A stretch of 64,000 nt of DNA from Neospora caninum Liverpool (Eukaryota > Apicomplexa > Conoidasida > Eucoccidiorida > Sarcocystidae): NCBI RefSeq assembly GCF_000208865.1, contig NC_018385.1:974724-1038723 (forward strand). Reading direction: 5' to 3'. Below the pieces are notes generated by a model. The model worked only from the letters and a program-made list of their open reading frames with translations, was not told where the DNA came from and did not search any database. Shown piece after piece: positions 47,101-60,273 of the stretch; positions within the stretch are counted from its first letter, which is position 1; the number at the start of each line of letters is the position of its first letter. A program made the translations under genes and the position numbers.

Positions 47101-49846
47101 GGTGCATATATCCTGAAGTGGACAAGAGTCGGTAGGACGCAGCATATGCGATACTTCCACTGCTACATTTGAAATATGCGTTCGCCAATCTGACAAAGCA
47201 AAACGCCCGTGTATGTATTCGCCTCTGAGCTGAGGAATGCGGTGTTTTTTCGCAGGCGTGCACTTTACTGATAGACCGCAGAGCCTCCGCGTCCTCGATG
47301 TGCAGGTGCTAGGCATTTCTCCTGATGTCGGGTCGGGTGATCGGCAAACCAAGGTGCACATCCAAGCAAACGAATGCTTTGAGTCCGAAAACACCGCCGT
47401 TCTTCTTCGTTTCCCGGATGGTACTGAAGAGATCTTGCCAGCTCATGTCGACCTGGAATCTCAACGCATTAGCTTCTGGATGCCTCCTAAGAAGTCGCCG
47501 GTAAGTCTTTCTTCTCTGGCAGTCGCATCTGTCACTGATTACGAAAGATATGGCGGCGTTCCAGCTAGAAGGGCGCAGAAGGCAGCTAGCCACGGTTGGT
47601 GCCTCTAGGATCTGAGGGTTGTCCATCTGTCAAGGGGAGAACGAGAGCAGTCCTGTCGAACCATGACTCGATTTGGTTCGTCCGCGGTAGGAATGCCTTG
47701 TACGAAGAGCGAGATAAAACAGTGTAGTAGTGACAAGTGGCAAAGGTCTCTTCCTGGATCTTCCTGGCTCTTTGAAAGGTCGTTTCTCCCGCCTCAAGTG
47801 GCGCGCATCAGCTTTCAGCAGCAGCGACACTGTCTTGTGCCCTCGACACGCGCAGCAACATCCTCGACCGGACAAGGAACTTGCAGATGTCGCCGACGAA
47901 GTGTCGAACGATTCTTCCGAAAAAGCTGTTTCCGAGGAAACTAACAAACGAAGCTCGGCTTCGTTCAATGAAAGGACACGTTGTGGTGCTCCCGACAGCC
48001 CAAGCGCCAGCCAAGTTGAAGACGGTCTCGCGCCTTCAAATCAGTCGGATCATGAGGATCAGATCTTTGTTTTTCTCTCCTTCAACGGTCAAGTCTTCAG
48101 CAGACAACCTGCTGTTTTCACGCATTACTGTCGAGATCTGTGTGCACAATATGTCTTTGCTTACACCATCTCGGAGAATGGAGATTTTTTCGAGGCAGAT
48201 CTGGACAACGTTCTATCGCCCCACACCCATATCGTAGTCTCTGTCCAGTCAGCGATTGCGAGCAACAGCGCCCAGGTTCGGCTTACTCTTCTTCGCTCCG
48301 GCAACCCGGCTGCACGAGACTTTCTTTCCTGCCTTCATGATGAGATGCCTCCTCTCTCCGCAGCGGCCTCGCCCACCGACGCGGACAACGATATGCCTTC
48401 CCACACAAGCTCTGCGCAAGAGGTCCCGTCACCTGCAGAAGAAGCGGTTTACCGCGTTATTTACCTGGATGCCCAAATAGATTTAGAGCCGCAGCCGCTC
48501 ACGCTCATGCCCGATCCGAACCGTTCAAAGAGGAAACCTGGAGGGGCCCGTGTGATGGATAACCAGAGAGGGAAAAGTGGCCCTGGAGCAGCTGGCAGCG
48601 CAGGTCGAGCGAAGGCAAAAACTGCCTCTGGAGGCGGCACAGCCACTCCTGGAGCAGCAAACGTCGCCGGGGGAGGCCAAGAGGGAAAGAGCCCGCCGCC
48701 TGGACTAGGAGGACCTCGAGAACAGACTGGAAGCTCCGGAGGAAGGAATGCGGCTTTTGTCGGCGGGGCGGCAGCGCGAGGAAGAAGAAGAGAGAAGACG
48801 GAAAATGCAGGACCCGACGGCGCAGATGAAAAATCACGGGATCCAACGCTAGCAGTAAGAAAGGAAAACAGAAAGTGTTTGAATTTGAGGAGAGAGGGCG
48901 AACGCGTGCCGGGGGCATACTAAGGCTATCCAAATACCGCGGCCAATCCAGAGAGCAGCAATCCTTCACACCCTACTTGCCTGCCTCACGTTGGCCTCCT
49001 ACGTTGGCGAATGACGCTCTGCGGGAAACTGGAACAGGGTCTGACTTTGTCACGGTATGTTTTGCTCCGTTCTGTCCTTACACAAGTTTATTACTCCAGA
49101 GCTCACTCTCCCCGCGTTGACCGTGGAAGAGCAGCAGGCAGAGGCGCCGGAAGAGTTCGTCTTCGCCGTCTGCGATATCTCTCTTGACGGACAGAGATTC
49201 ATCCCCGTCAAAGAGGCTAGAGTCCTCCGACTCCAGTGTACGTGCGCCGGGGGTTGAATCCCACCGGGTAAAGGCGGTGAGGAAATCAGCAAACAGGTTT
49301 TCGCCAGCACACCCCCGACATGGGGAATGGGGTTGTGTGGAGGGAGGGACATACGTAGCGATTGCGAGGAAATTGCGCTTCTCGCATCAAAGGGCCTGAA
49401 TTTCGGTTTCTCTCCAGGTTACTCTGTCCACCGCTTCCCAACTGTCAGGAACGCCTTAGTGCATGTGTCGCTCTGAGTATCAACAGCTATGTGCACTATA
49501 CATGAAAGGGGAAACAAATACAAAATACCACGTTTGACAGCAAGCGCCTCGCAACACGTGCCGTAGTGTGTTCGACAGAGTTTCGTGTGGGAGCTCAGAC
49601 CTCAAATGCAAGTACCCCCTCACGTCCCTCCTCGGGAGAAAAAATTATTTCCTGCGAGGAGCAGTGCCCTCGTTTGCACCCGTAGTCATGCCTTCACGTG
49701 TTTCCGCGTTTCTTGTTCCTCTTTTTTCAGGCCTTTGTCTTCGACTGTTGGAAGCCGCAGTGCCTTCCGGTCGACCAGCAGGGGATGGTAGACCGCACTC
49801 GCCAGACCACGGGAAAACAAGAAAAAAGGGTCCTTCATCTGACTGA
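41178..49846 (+). CDS. RCC1-repeat protein with C-terminal E-set/IPT-like domains
   Basis: Exon 1 begins at ATG 41178 and stays open to 43442, with a good donor at 43402. It carries a beta-propeller of RCC1 repeats between about 42030 and 42800 (SGRLYSSGDSVFGCVG; AAGEVYSWGGGFHGQLG; CFGWGSNDCGQLGLG; DGDVYAWGLNVCGQLGLG). A further exon ends at 44856 and contains IASSNETLMVFA. The next exons chain by phase: 45390-45513, 46018-46719, 47256-47500, 47799-48854, 49087-49237 and 49731-49846. They encode Ig-like E-set/IPT units, with hallmarks such as VTPNNIAVEGG, FVDVGLNGVHFTD, FVFLSFNGQVFS and AVCDISLDGQRF, plus a Gly/Ala/Lys-rich linker near 48530-48850. The 43.4-43.98 kb junction is unresolved. 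An alternative last exon, 49418-49476, also fits in frame. I do not know a named family with this order; function unknown. Confidence 0.72.
45871..45890. repeat. AT dinucleotide microsatellite
   Basis: About nine alternating A/T units within the intron between exons 45390-45513 and 46018-46719 of the RCC1/E-set gene. Confidence 0.85.
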
Positions 49847-52120
49847 AGTTCAGCAGTTCGTGATTCTTCTGCACCATTTAAACTCCGCATCCACTGGTCT
49901 CTACACACGCTTCTACTGCGTTCCGTTCACCCTTTTTTCTGACCGCAGGCAGCGTCGACACGAACCGACAAAGTGCTCACGTCCAAGTGATTTAACGTCT
50001 GTGCCTCCGTATGAATCGCTCATGTCGGCCTTGCGATTTCCGCTTCATATTCACACTGGAGCAGCTCGAATACGGGAAGGACTGAACTACAGGCGAGCAT
50101 CAGTCTCTCCACAGACTTGCCTGCTACCTTTCGGGCCTCAGTGAACTGTCGCCCTTGCTGTAACGCTCCGAAAAAGCGAGTGCTACTTTCGCATCGCGTG
50201 TCGTGTACGCGTGGACGTGCAGAGGGTTTTGTGCAACGCCACGCATCCAGAACTGACAGGCAGAAACGAATCAGTGAACCCAAGGGGAAAGGCAAAAGGC
50301 AAAATGCAAGCGAGTCGCCGTATGCTTCTGAGTGCTGCTCCGCGTCCCTTCGGGGGACCGAAAGCGTTGCTGGGGCACTAGTCCTTCAGACGGATTAGGA
50401 ACAGAGGCAGAAAACAAGACGGCCGGGTGTGTTGCGTTCTCGGCAGAGAACTCATTCACGCAGCTGGCGTACTGAACAGAATACGCTGGTCATCTATGCT
50501 CACGAAGTATTGCACGGAATATTTTGGACAGCATTCGAAAAATGACAGGGTTTGTTGTTCTGTACGGAAGCGTAAGCTTCCAAAGTATTCCAGCGAATTA
50601 TTATCTGCATACGCTAGGAGTACCCGATAATATGCCTACGACATCTTCGAGCTTACTACACTCAGTGAAGCCGGTGTGTGTGTAGGCGGGTTTACGAGCA
50701 TCTCCAGTTGTGGGGGGATCTTGGCTTCTCCCTCGCTGTTTTTCCTCTGTCATTAGCGGGAAACGGTTTTGACAGAGGAAACCATGGATGCGATGAGCCA
50801 AGTCAGCAGAAAAAATTCAGAGAAAAGGCAACAACGAAGCCACGTGGCTTTGGTCTGGACATTCAAACGTTTTTTAAACATAGAGCTGAATCTGTGTCTT
50901 CAAAATGAAAATGAATCGCCATACTGCGCCGATCTCTACCGATTTCACAACTCAGCAGAAGGAAATACACCCCAGCCTCTGAAACCAGTGACACGGCATT
51001 TACTCAAGTATTTCATTTCCTAGCACCCTGCTGTTGCAGATAAGTTCTCGCATGCCGTCACGAGGAGTGGCAACACGTTCGCCGCAAACTCTCGACAGTC
51101 AATAATGACAGCTCCTGCAGGCACCTCAGATGCAATTATTTGCATTCTGGAGGTATTTGCCTCAACCATAGTTGCATCCCTCAAAGGGAATGATCACTGT
51201 GGAGAGGCACCCAAGTCCACAACGAGGAGTTGATAATAAAAAGACAAGTTTAGGACAGGATATCTAGCCTGTACCTACTTGCTGCAGATCATACGAAATC
51301 TCTTTTCCGTCCGTGTTATCCCGAAAGCTTCACGCAGACACACCATGATCACATCCAAGAGTCGTCTCAGCCCAACGGGTCTAAAAGACGCGAACACCCA
51401 GAAAACTTCATCTGCCATACTCACTTCTCTGGCACAATCTTTGCGATCCATTCAGAGTTCCTGCGTGGGTGCTGCGCTTGAAAGTTCAACGGGTGATGCT
51501 TCAACAACTGGAAATTTTCTGTGGCAGGAAAATGTTGCCAACGCTTTACCACCATCATACTCCACCGGCGCGATACCGAAACCTTATTCTACTTTTCTAC
51601 GTGTTCATTCTTCAGCAAATGCACAGCGCTTTTCCGGGCCAACTTGTCCCTGCGCTGTCTTGCGTCAAGGCCACTGGCGCCATCTTAAAATCGGAATTCC
51701 TGCTTCCCTTGCCTCCACTGTCTTGTCCCCCGGAGACATCATCCCCATCTCTCCCGGCGTGTGCCTCCTCGGCGGCGCTTTGGTCCCTCCTCTTCCTCTT
51801 CCAGGTCTTCGTGCTCTGAATTCCTTCTTTTCGCGGCACCTCTGTCCTCATCCGGCACATGTTCCGTCTTCTCTCCCATGCCAATGCCAAATGAATCTTC
51901 TCTCTACAGCCTATCTCAGGCGTTTTCTTCTGTTGTTTACCCTCCAACGGTGAAAGTATCTCGGCTTTCTTTTCGTATCCAGCAACACAACGCATCGCTT
52001 CTCGGTTTCATATACAGACTCAGAGTGGTTGCCCTCTCAACACGTTTTGTTATTTTCGTTCGACGGCCATGTCAATCTGTCCATGGACCATTCTTTCCAC
52101 TGTTCATCCTGAACACTGGA
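49847..52120. other. Convergent region, no gene recognised
   Basis: Lies between the 3' ends of the RCC1/E-set gene (+) and the CNNM gene (-). A 224-codon plus-strand frame (51279-51953) is Ser/Leu/Pro-rich without a recognisable domain. A 148-codon frame (49698-50144) overlaps the last exon of the preceding gene in another frame. I regard both as probably 3' untranslated or chance, though the first could be a small unknown gene. Confidence 0.4.
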
Positions 52121-55100
52121 TCAGGTAGAGGGCCGAGTTCCTGGAGAATCCTGGCTTAGCTTCTTCTGAGTATCACTCTGCTGGTGCGTTTTGCCGCGTT
52201 GACCCACTTGCACCGACGCGGGCATCCTTCGCGGTCCTTCCAGCCCCTCCTCGGTTTGAACAATGACGCGACCTGGAGTGTCAGCAGCACGGCCGGACAC
52301 CCACGTGGAGCGCCGTCGCTGAGATCGACGAGACAATGCAGTTGGCGAAGACGAAGAAAACGCCTCTCCTCCCCATGGTTGTCGGGCGCACACTTCCGGT
52401 GGAGCCTCTCCTGTTGATCCCCCACATTGGCTGGGCGACACTCGGCACCGCCGCTTGGGCGAAACTGCTCCCGATGCAGGCGTTTTTTCTTCCACCAAAG
52501 ACGAGGCAGGCGTTTGCGGAATTGCGAACTCCTCCCAGCACGGCCGATACATCTCTTGATGCGCCGAAGTAGATCGACAAGCTTCGGCTATCAACGGGTC
52601 CACCTCGCGCGCAGTTCCTCCGGAGCCAACATTACATGAAACGGAAGAGACTCCGCGTCCAGCCGCGGCATAAAGTGAGACCGAGTCTGCGGTCCCAGAG
52701 GTCGCTACTGCCTCATCAGCACGTACCCCTTGATAAGGATATTCCGACGTCTTCGACTTTGTCAGTCTTGCCAACCGTTCGTAGTTGTTCGTCTCCAGCT
52801 TGTCTTTGGCCTGATCTCCGGTGCCTGGCCCGGGCGCTCGATCAGCAGTGAAGAGAAGCGCCGCTCGACTCCCAAGATGCGGAAGGGTCCCAAGAAACGG
52901 GGATGAGGGGGACGCGCACGCGGCAGCCTCTTCCAGAGCAAAAAAAGATGCAAAACGACTCAGAGCGCTCGACGCACGTACAGCTGGATAGTAAACGTCT
53001 GTAGTTGAGCGAGTGCCCAGTCCCTCGGAAACGTCGATGCCCGACCCTTCGCACTGGGGCTCCAGACCAAGAAAATCGGAGGTGTCCATCGCGCGAAACC
53101 TCGGCATGGCCGGTGTCGCTGCAAGCACCCCAGAGTGGACGCTGCTGGCCGAGCCCAGAACACGAGCCGCCGAGGGCCCTATTCCTGTCTGTGGACGGGT
53201 ATTGGCAAGAGACAGAGAGATACATACAAAGAGATAAACGTCGAACGGGAGGACACAAGGTTGAGCGGGGTCCTCACAGAGACAAGAGAGGAGACGATAT
53301 CAAAAAGGCGAAACGGTGACCTGAGGGCAGTGTGTGAGCACAGTGGTACAGCGCTTAGAGACAGCGAACAAGGACACGCGCCTGTGGTACGGTGACGGGT
53401 AGGACAAGCTGTCATAACACTGCAACAATGAAAGGACATCACGAAAGAACAGGACAAAGAAACACACGGACAAAGACTGGGACACCAAAAGTGGGAGCGT
53501 GCGCCAGGACAAACCTCTGTCAACTGTTCCTGTACGAGCACTCTACCGTAGGGAAAGAGAACCAAAATCGCATGTGAGAGGGGAAGGTGGAAACACATAT
53601 ATGGCAAGGTGCTGCACGTACGCACTGGAGTATGCTTTCGTCTTTCCTCTCACCATACACACACGCACAACCGACATCACGGAAAGTCATGAAGCAGAAG
53701 AGAGAAAAACAAGAAAGAAGGAAAACCTACCAACACGAAAGGCCACTGCGAAGACGGAAAGACACTCACCACGCGCTTATCAAACTCATCCATGATTTCC
53801 TCTTGAATGAGTTCCTCTATCACGTCCTCAAGAGTCACGATCCCCAGGAGATCCACAGTCGTAGGAACGTCCACGTTCTGTTTCCACGCTTGCTGATACG
53901 CTGCGACGTCATTGGTCACGAAAGCCAAGTGACAGCGTCCCTGTTGAACAGTCAAAACGCCGAGCACAAAAATCACACGGAGGCGCAGATGGACAGAAGC
54001 GATGGGCGATGAAGCCCAGGCAGTGTACGCGCAGAGAGACTCCCTTTAGTGAATATGTGAACCCCCTTGAGTCGACGTACGCCGACCACGGTCGCATAAT
54101 TCCACGAAAGCCACCATAGGACCATACCAGCGAGCATGCCACAATCAATGGCCATGGTCCACACGGTCATTACCTCTTGAAATTCGTTCAAAAGTTGGTA
54201 CGGGTTCGCAGAAGGAGCGACGAACAACGGCGTGCACAGACGTCGGAAGGTTCGCCCTCGCATCAGATCGCGGATCCTGATGCCTACGGGCAGCAGACAC
54301 ACATGTACATAACTATTCGCCAATGGGCCACTCTACCACCCTATTCTGGTTTTGACACATGAAGCGGCACATTACGCTTCAAGTGCTTGTCGTCCTTCGG
54401 CTGGCAACGCGCGTTCAGCACAGGACACTGGCTAGCAACCTGCAATCTCAAACCAGGAACTCGCGCGCATCTCCCAGCGGGGACTGGAAATGGAAGCGCG
54501 AACGACGTAGTAGCAAGTACGCAGCAGACACGAATTCCTGCCTCTGCGACGGGGCAGTTTCGTCAGAGTCGCACAAGGCAGTTTCGACTGCAGACCGAAA
54601 TCAAGCACGCGTCACTGTAGGTGCAGATCGGGACGCCTGCACCACGAGGGTATCCTTCTTTGCTCTTACCCGCTTTTGGGTCAATGAGAATGAGACTCTT
54701 CACCAGCAGTACGCCTCGGACGTTAGAGCGACGGCTGCTCAAACACAGCAGACGAAAGCGGATGTCGGCACAAAAGCGTATCCCGTCCTGCAAACCCATA
54801 GATAGGGCCTCTACTGGCTAATGCACTTAGCTTCGGCGTGACCTCTTGAAAGCCCTGGAGAAGAGCTGACACTCACAGAAAGAAACACAGGCGTATCTCC
54901 ATGCCTGTTGAACAGGATTTGTTTCAGTAGACAGCGTAACATGTACGCATCTGAGCTCCGGGGACCGCGGACGTGTTTTAACGAAAACATCGAGCGCCGA
55001 GAAACAGTCGCACCCGTTACTTGTATTCCTAATCGAGATATCGGCAGGTTGAGTTGTACGTCAAAGGACACACAAAAGGCCACCCAACCTGTGCTTGGCT

Positions 55101-58100
55101 CTCTCCGCAACCCCGTCCACGCATATCTGCGACCTTTTCGAAGGCTGCATCACCCGCCTGTGTCCATCTCCGGCACATTACAAGGCCCGAACCCCAAGAG
55201 CAACAGTTGAGAAAGCTTCTCCCTTCGACCGATAAACGACTGCGCCTGGCTCACTCCCTCCAAGCTCCCTGAATCCGTATAAAGCGACGAACGCCCCGAC
55301 GAAAACTTCACAGGCGACTTCACAGCGCTGCCGTCTACCATGCGGACACTGGCGATCCTTGCGTTTGTCTGCCTCACCCCTCGTAGACCGGAATACGGGA
55401 ATGACCTTTCCGCAGAACATCAACCAGAAGCTCGCGGGTCAGCCGCATCGAACATTCCTGAAGCGAAAAAACGGACACTGAGGAACCAAGTTGAAGGCGG
55501 TCTTCGTTGTCACGTGGAGACGAACATTGCAGAAATGAGGGGCTCGAAGAGAGACAGTGAAACAAACACTGTGGGACGTTGTCGACGAAAAACAATACGA
55601 GTATTCGGACTCAATGAATCTTAGCACGTCCTCCTGTGTACGCAAAAAGCAAGAAAAATTCGCTTACAATACGCTATGGTGGACAGCACGGAAAGGACCT
55701 TTCCCCAAAACGCGTCAGAGAGAGACGTACCACAAGCCGAATATACCACTCCCAAATCGCTGTACACTTCCCCCTCCGACCCTGGAAAGACGTGGCTGCC
55801 AGCGAAGAGAAAACGGTCGAGTTTTTGTCCAGAGAAGAGCCGCACCGCCCAACAAAACACACCACGCATAGATCCTAAGGTAGTTCGATGAGTTATTGTT
55901 GAACACTCTGACTTCTCGCAGTGTTTCTTACAAGCATATAGACGTCGTGAAGAGGCACCATGAAGTCGCAGATACTCTTGCAAGCCATATCCAAAGCGCC
56001 TGAAAGGTAAACAAAAGAGAAGAAGAATTGTGTCGTGGGCGTTTCACCGCATGGGATAGCGGAGCAAGCAAATTCAAGGTAGAACGGAGAAAACGCTGAG
56101 ACGCTTTGTGAAATGGTCAACATGCCACGGCTGGAGGGAAGCAGAGACGATAGCATTCTGTCCTTGCACCCGTGCACAGAGAATTAGTTTCTCTCTTTTC
56201 TCTCCCTCCTCCCGGACTGAGATCAGGGGACGGAACGTCAAGGTCAGTACGAACAGAGTTTCTTCCGATGAGTACAAGCATTAATCCTAACGTTGCCATC
56301 TCTCTCGCACCGTGTCACCTCGCGAGAAAAAGAGATAGCTAGCCTTCAGCTGAACAAAGCCGCAGTTTCCTTTCGATGGCTGAATGCGATGCTTCACATA
56401 AAGATGAGAAGACAGACGAGCCCGTCTGCTCCATGGGTGGAAACGCTTTCCCTTCTCGCATGAAGGCCACCTCTGCGCATATTGAAACCTACATATATAT
56501 AAACAAATATAAAAGTAGATGTACATATAAACTCAGGATCGGATGGACACTGCATACCTTGCATGATCAGAACTTCGTCGCGATTCAGTCCAACTGCTCT
56601 TTCCAGATCTTCTCGCGTCTCTTGCGCTCTTCCCTCCGGCTCCCCACCGTCGTTTTGAGCGGCATGTAATCCATCTTGCCCCTTCTTCGACGGGTGCTGC
56701 TCTGGGTCTTGCAGAGTCTCGTCTCTACTCTCTCCTTCCTTTTCTCCGTTCGGCCCAGCAGAACCGTTCTGGGAACAGACCGTCCTGCGCCCTCCGGGAC
56801 TGAATCGCAGCCCCTTCCCTGCACTCTCTTCGCCCGCCCATCGTTCGGTTCCTTCCCCGTCGCCGACGCTCCGCGGCGCACCCGCGCCCGCCGTGTCGGC
56901 TTTTTCCCTCCGACCCTTGTTGCTCTGGGAAGAAGAGGGGCCTGTCGCGCGACCTTTCCCGTCTTGTGTTGATCCTGCACTGCCGAGGGTTTCGACAACA
57001 TCCGGCACTGCAAGAGCCACGGGCGTCACCTTCGCACCGGGGACACGAGTTTGTCCTGAGGAAGGTGAGCGGCCCCGGTGCGAAGACTCGCCGTCTCGGG
57101 CGAGACGCGCTTGCTGCTCTATGGTGTGCTGAAGCAACAGCGGTCGGCGACGATCATTCTGGTGTAGACCTGCCAACACACGCGGAGCACATGAGGTCCA
57201 CAACGAATTAGCGGGACGCATTCGAGGAGGAAGCATCTGCGAAAAGGATTCTAGGTCAACCGCAATGAAAGCGAAACAACGGCGCGGGGGAAAAGGCAGG
57301 AAAGGTAGGACTATACACTGCTGACTGTGAAGCAAAAGAGCGCTGTCCTGCTCCGCAGAAACGCCCTGGAGGAACTCCGTTGTCAAGAGGTGGCTTAAGC
57401 CCCGCGTTTGGAACCGAAGCGAGCAAGGCCCGTTATGTGGGCCCGGTCGTCCTGGATAGGAGACTGCTTTCAATGCATTGCTTCCTGGTCCGTTTGCACA
57501 CCCTCAGGAAGAAGCAGAAACGATAAAGGAGACACACCGCACAAGAGTGAGCCAAAAAGGCTTTCCGCTCTTATCCTAGCTACGCGCTCACCAATCAATG
57601 CCTTGAGATCAGAGCGAGCGTAGAGAGTCGCCCGATTCTCCGTCGTGACGAACCGGTCGAGGAGTTTGCCGATTGGGTAGGCGACCGGCGCAAAGAGGAA
57701 GATCAGCAACTGCACGGTTGGAGCAAGGGCCTGCGAAGGAGGCAAACAGCCAGAAAAAAGCACTTGTTCACTGAGGGACACCCAGGCAACGCCAGTGGAG
57801 AAACAGGGAGTTGAGACATCGGCGAGGCATGAGGGATGGAGCGGAAATACGAACACTGACTGGCAGAGGGAAGAAACTTTGAAGAGGACAATCGACGTAA
57901 TGGCACAACTTGCTTCCCGCCGGCACGGCCCGAACCTGGGCCATTGAGTGCACGTGCCTAGGCATGACGTAACTGCCGAGCGAAAGGAGAGGAGATAAAG
58001 ACTAGCGACGCTAGACCGCCGATCATAGGCGGCCAGCGGCACAGGAGTTGACAAAGCTGCACAGTATAGGACGGCTAAAACGTCCATCAACTCAGAATTT

Positions 58101-60273
58101 CACCAGCAGTTTCCTGTTGGTTTCCTGGGTTTACCGCAGCAATCCGCAGCTGATATTTTCCTGTGCACAGTGCCTGAGGCAAAATCTCTCCGACGAAAAG
58201 AATGGCAGTGACGGAAATGAGGACAGCAAGCAGGGGCGTGAAAAGCCGATCGAGGAAGAGGGGGAGCGCTTCCATGGCTAGTGAATTGCAGAGGAGCAGC
58301 GTCACCAGGAGCTGATGCCGATTCCCCTGAACGATGCGGTATACGGCTTCGGCCCTGTATGGCGCATGCAGAGATAGGAACAAACACAAAGGGCGTAGCA
58401 CGACCGCCTTAATTTGCGAGGGGATAACGAACAAAAGCACAGCAGGAAACGTAGAAAGTCAAGGAGGAGAAGCACAGAAGGAACGATACTCCGGCAAATT
58501 CGACACGAGACCAAGGGAGCAGCGGTTGTTCAAATTGAAACGCAGGAGCACCGGTCGTATGCAGCCAGTCCTTCATGGCTTAGAATCCGTGCGTTTTGAA
58601 GCACATTGAGAAAGAAACGAAAGATATTACGAAGACCGACGGAGAAGAGACAGAGTGAGGCGAGGAACGCCGAATATCTTGGAAAAACGGGAAGAGGTTT
58701 ACACTCGCGGAGGAATCTTGCCAAGCCAAAGACGCAAGGGTCCGCCAGTGAGAAGAGAGGAGGTGTACGAAGCTGAATCAAGCGGCACGATAGATGGAAG
58801 GCAATAACTTTTTGCCCCGCCAAGAAACGGCCTTTCTTTCCTCTTTGCTTACTGTTGCCGCGCCTCTGCAGACCCGGTTTCCTGAAGCACAAGGAGCTGC
58901 AGCTCGTTAAACGCCATATATCCTGTCGTCAGGCCGCTGGCCATGCCAGCAAAGATTATTAGCCCGACACTGATAGCAACATAAACTGCCCTCCAGAACG
59001 GAGACAGTCTGGCTTCGTTTTCTTCTCTGTTGGAATGCCGACCCTGTTGCTCCGCCCTCTGAGTAGGCGCAGCTGTTCTTGTCGAAGAGGCAGATGAGGC
59101 GGAAGCAGTCCTCAGCCGATCCGTTGTCACTTGCATCCCGCCGCGTTCTCTCTCTCTTCCGCGGTTCCGAACCTCCTGTTCGGAGCTGCCGGTGTCTACC
59201 TTCTCAGCGCTCCACGAAAGCAACGCATCAGCAGCCTCTAACGGAGACTTCTCGGAGACGACAGTCGAGTGCCAGTAAGAAGAGAAGGACAGTGGGCTGT
59301 CTCCGTTTTCCTCTCTCTCTGACGGGGAATCGAAGCCCGTCCCCTCGCGCACCTCCTTCGCAGAACCCAAAAAATGATCGGGCGCTGCGAATTTTCCTGT
59401 CTCTCTTACGAGTTCAGCTGCGCCAGGATCTGCATTTGTACGTGTGTGTCCGTCGCCCTCCGTTCCCACGTTTCGGGTGTCCACTGGCCGCATGGCTGTC
59501 TCCGAGCCGCGGCCGAAGATGCCACTTGCAGCTGGAGCCGCAGCGGCTGCGAGGACGTGAGTCTCCCCAGACGACGGCTCCGAAGCTCCATCGGTACGAG
59601 TCACCGGTTGGCTATCCTGAGTCGAGGGCAAGATCGCCAGAGGGAAGAACGGGGGAGAAAGCGATGCTAGGAGAAACAGCGCCAAGGCGCACGACAAAAC
59701 CCCTCGGGCACAGCGCAACGAACTGCGGAAGCGGCCCGCTGGTCTACAGAGAGGCCTCAGCGACGGCGCAATCGGCGAAACGGGTCCGCAGTTTAGCGAA
59801 CAGAGGCAGTCGGAGGGGGACGAGAAGTCAGAAGTCAAAGAAGCAAGACATAATGGGCGGGAAGGGGAAACTTGCGCGTAGCTCCCGGCATTTGGCAGGA
59901 CAGCAGAGGGCGGCTCCTTCCATGGGAAAGACTGTCCTCCGCATGAGAGATGAGAATGCGCAGATGGTGACGCGGTGCTGCAGAGAGACTTCCCTGGCCT
60001 CAGCCTCTGGCGTCGCCCCCTCATGGCGCACAAACAATGCCACGAGGCCACGTGGCTGGCAGCACGAGAAATGGTGCAGAGGAGGACACCAAGGGACACA
60101 GTCAACCGTGACGCGAAATAGTATACATATGAGAAACGCATGCAAGGACGCAGGTGTTCCGCCGTCGCAGCTGGCACGGAACACGGTAGACAAAGAAGAA
60201 AGCAGGGAGCGGGACACGACCCGCAGAACGAGCTACAAAAAATGCGTTTCTCGCCCCGAATGATCGGAATCAT
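52121..60273 (-). CDS. CNNM-type magnesium transport protein (DUF21 plus CBS pair)
   Basis: Membrane protein of the CNNM/CorC family, linked to Mg2+ and other divalent-cation transport. Ten exons in transcript order: 60273-58853, 58354-58135, 57730-57592, 57169-56558, 55999-55932, 55457-55378, 54734-54670, 54283-54174, 53940-53770 and 53188-52121. Phases close to 1317 residues. The DUF21 membrane part starts near residue 435 (IIFAGMASGLTTGYMAFNE) and continues with LVGEILPQAL-type sequence (FVGEILPQALCTGKYQL) and FAPVAYPIGKLLDR. A charged insert of about 200 residues (exon 4) separates it from the CBS pair (about 797-960), which has FMVPLHDVYML, RKGHSRIPVYEG, VLLVKSLILIDP and LGIVTLEDVIEELIQEEI. 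The last 356 residues are Ser/Ala-rich, with no recognisable cyclic-nucleotide-binding-like domain. Start alternatives are ATGs at 60141 and 60024; the former begins a signal-peptide-like stretch (MRFSYVYYFASRLTVSLG). Confidence 0.9.

Noticed and set aside
48855..49086. Two apparent mini-introns of 17 bases (gtaagaaaggaaaacag) and 32 bases, which would connect a well-behaved frame between them to both flanking exons
   Set aside because: One ordinary 232-base intron from the GTAAGA donor at 48855 to the acceptor at 49086 explains the same data in phase 0 at both ends, and 17-base introns are not known in this group.
51279..51953. 224-codon plus-strand frame as a real gene
   Set aside because: No domain or splice evidence; composition (Ser/Leu/Pro) is compatible with a pyrimidine-rich untranslated region. 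Kept only as part of the intergenic entry.
59079..60263. 394-codon plus-strand open frame
   Set aside because: It is the mirror of the long first CNNM exon on the minus strand; its Arg/Ser-rich composition is what an antisense shadow of GC-rich coding sequence gives.
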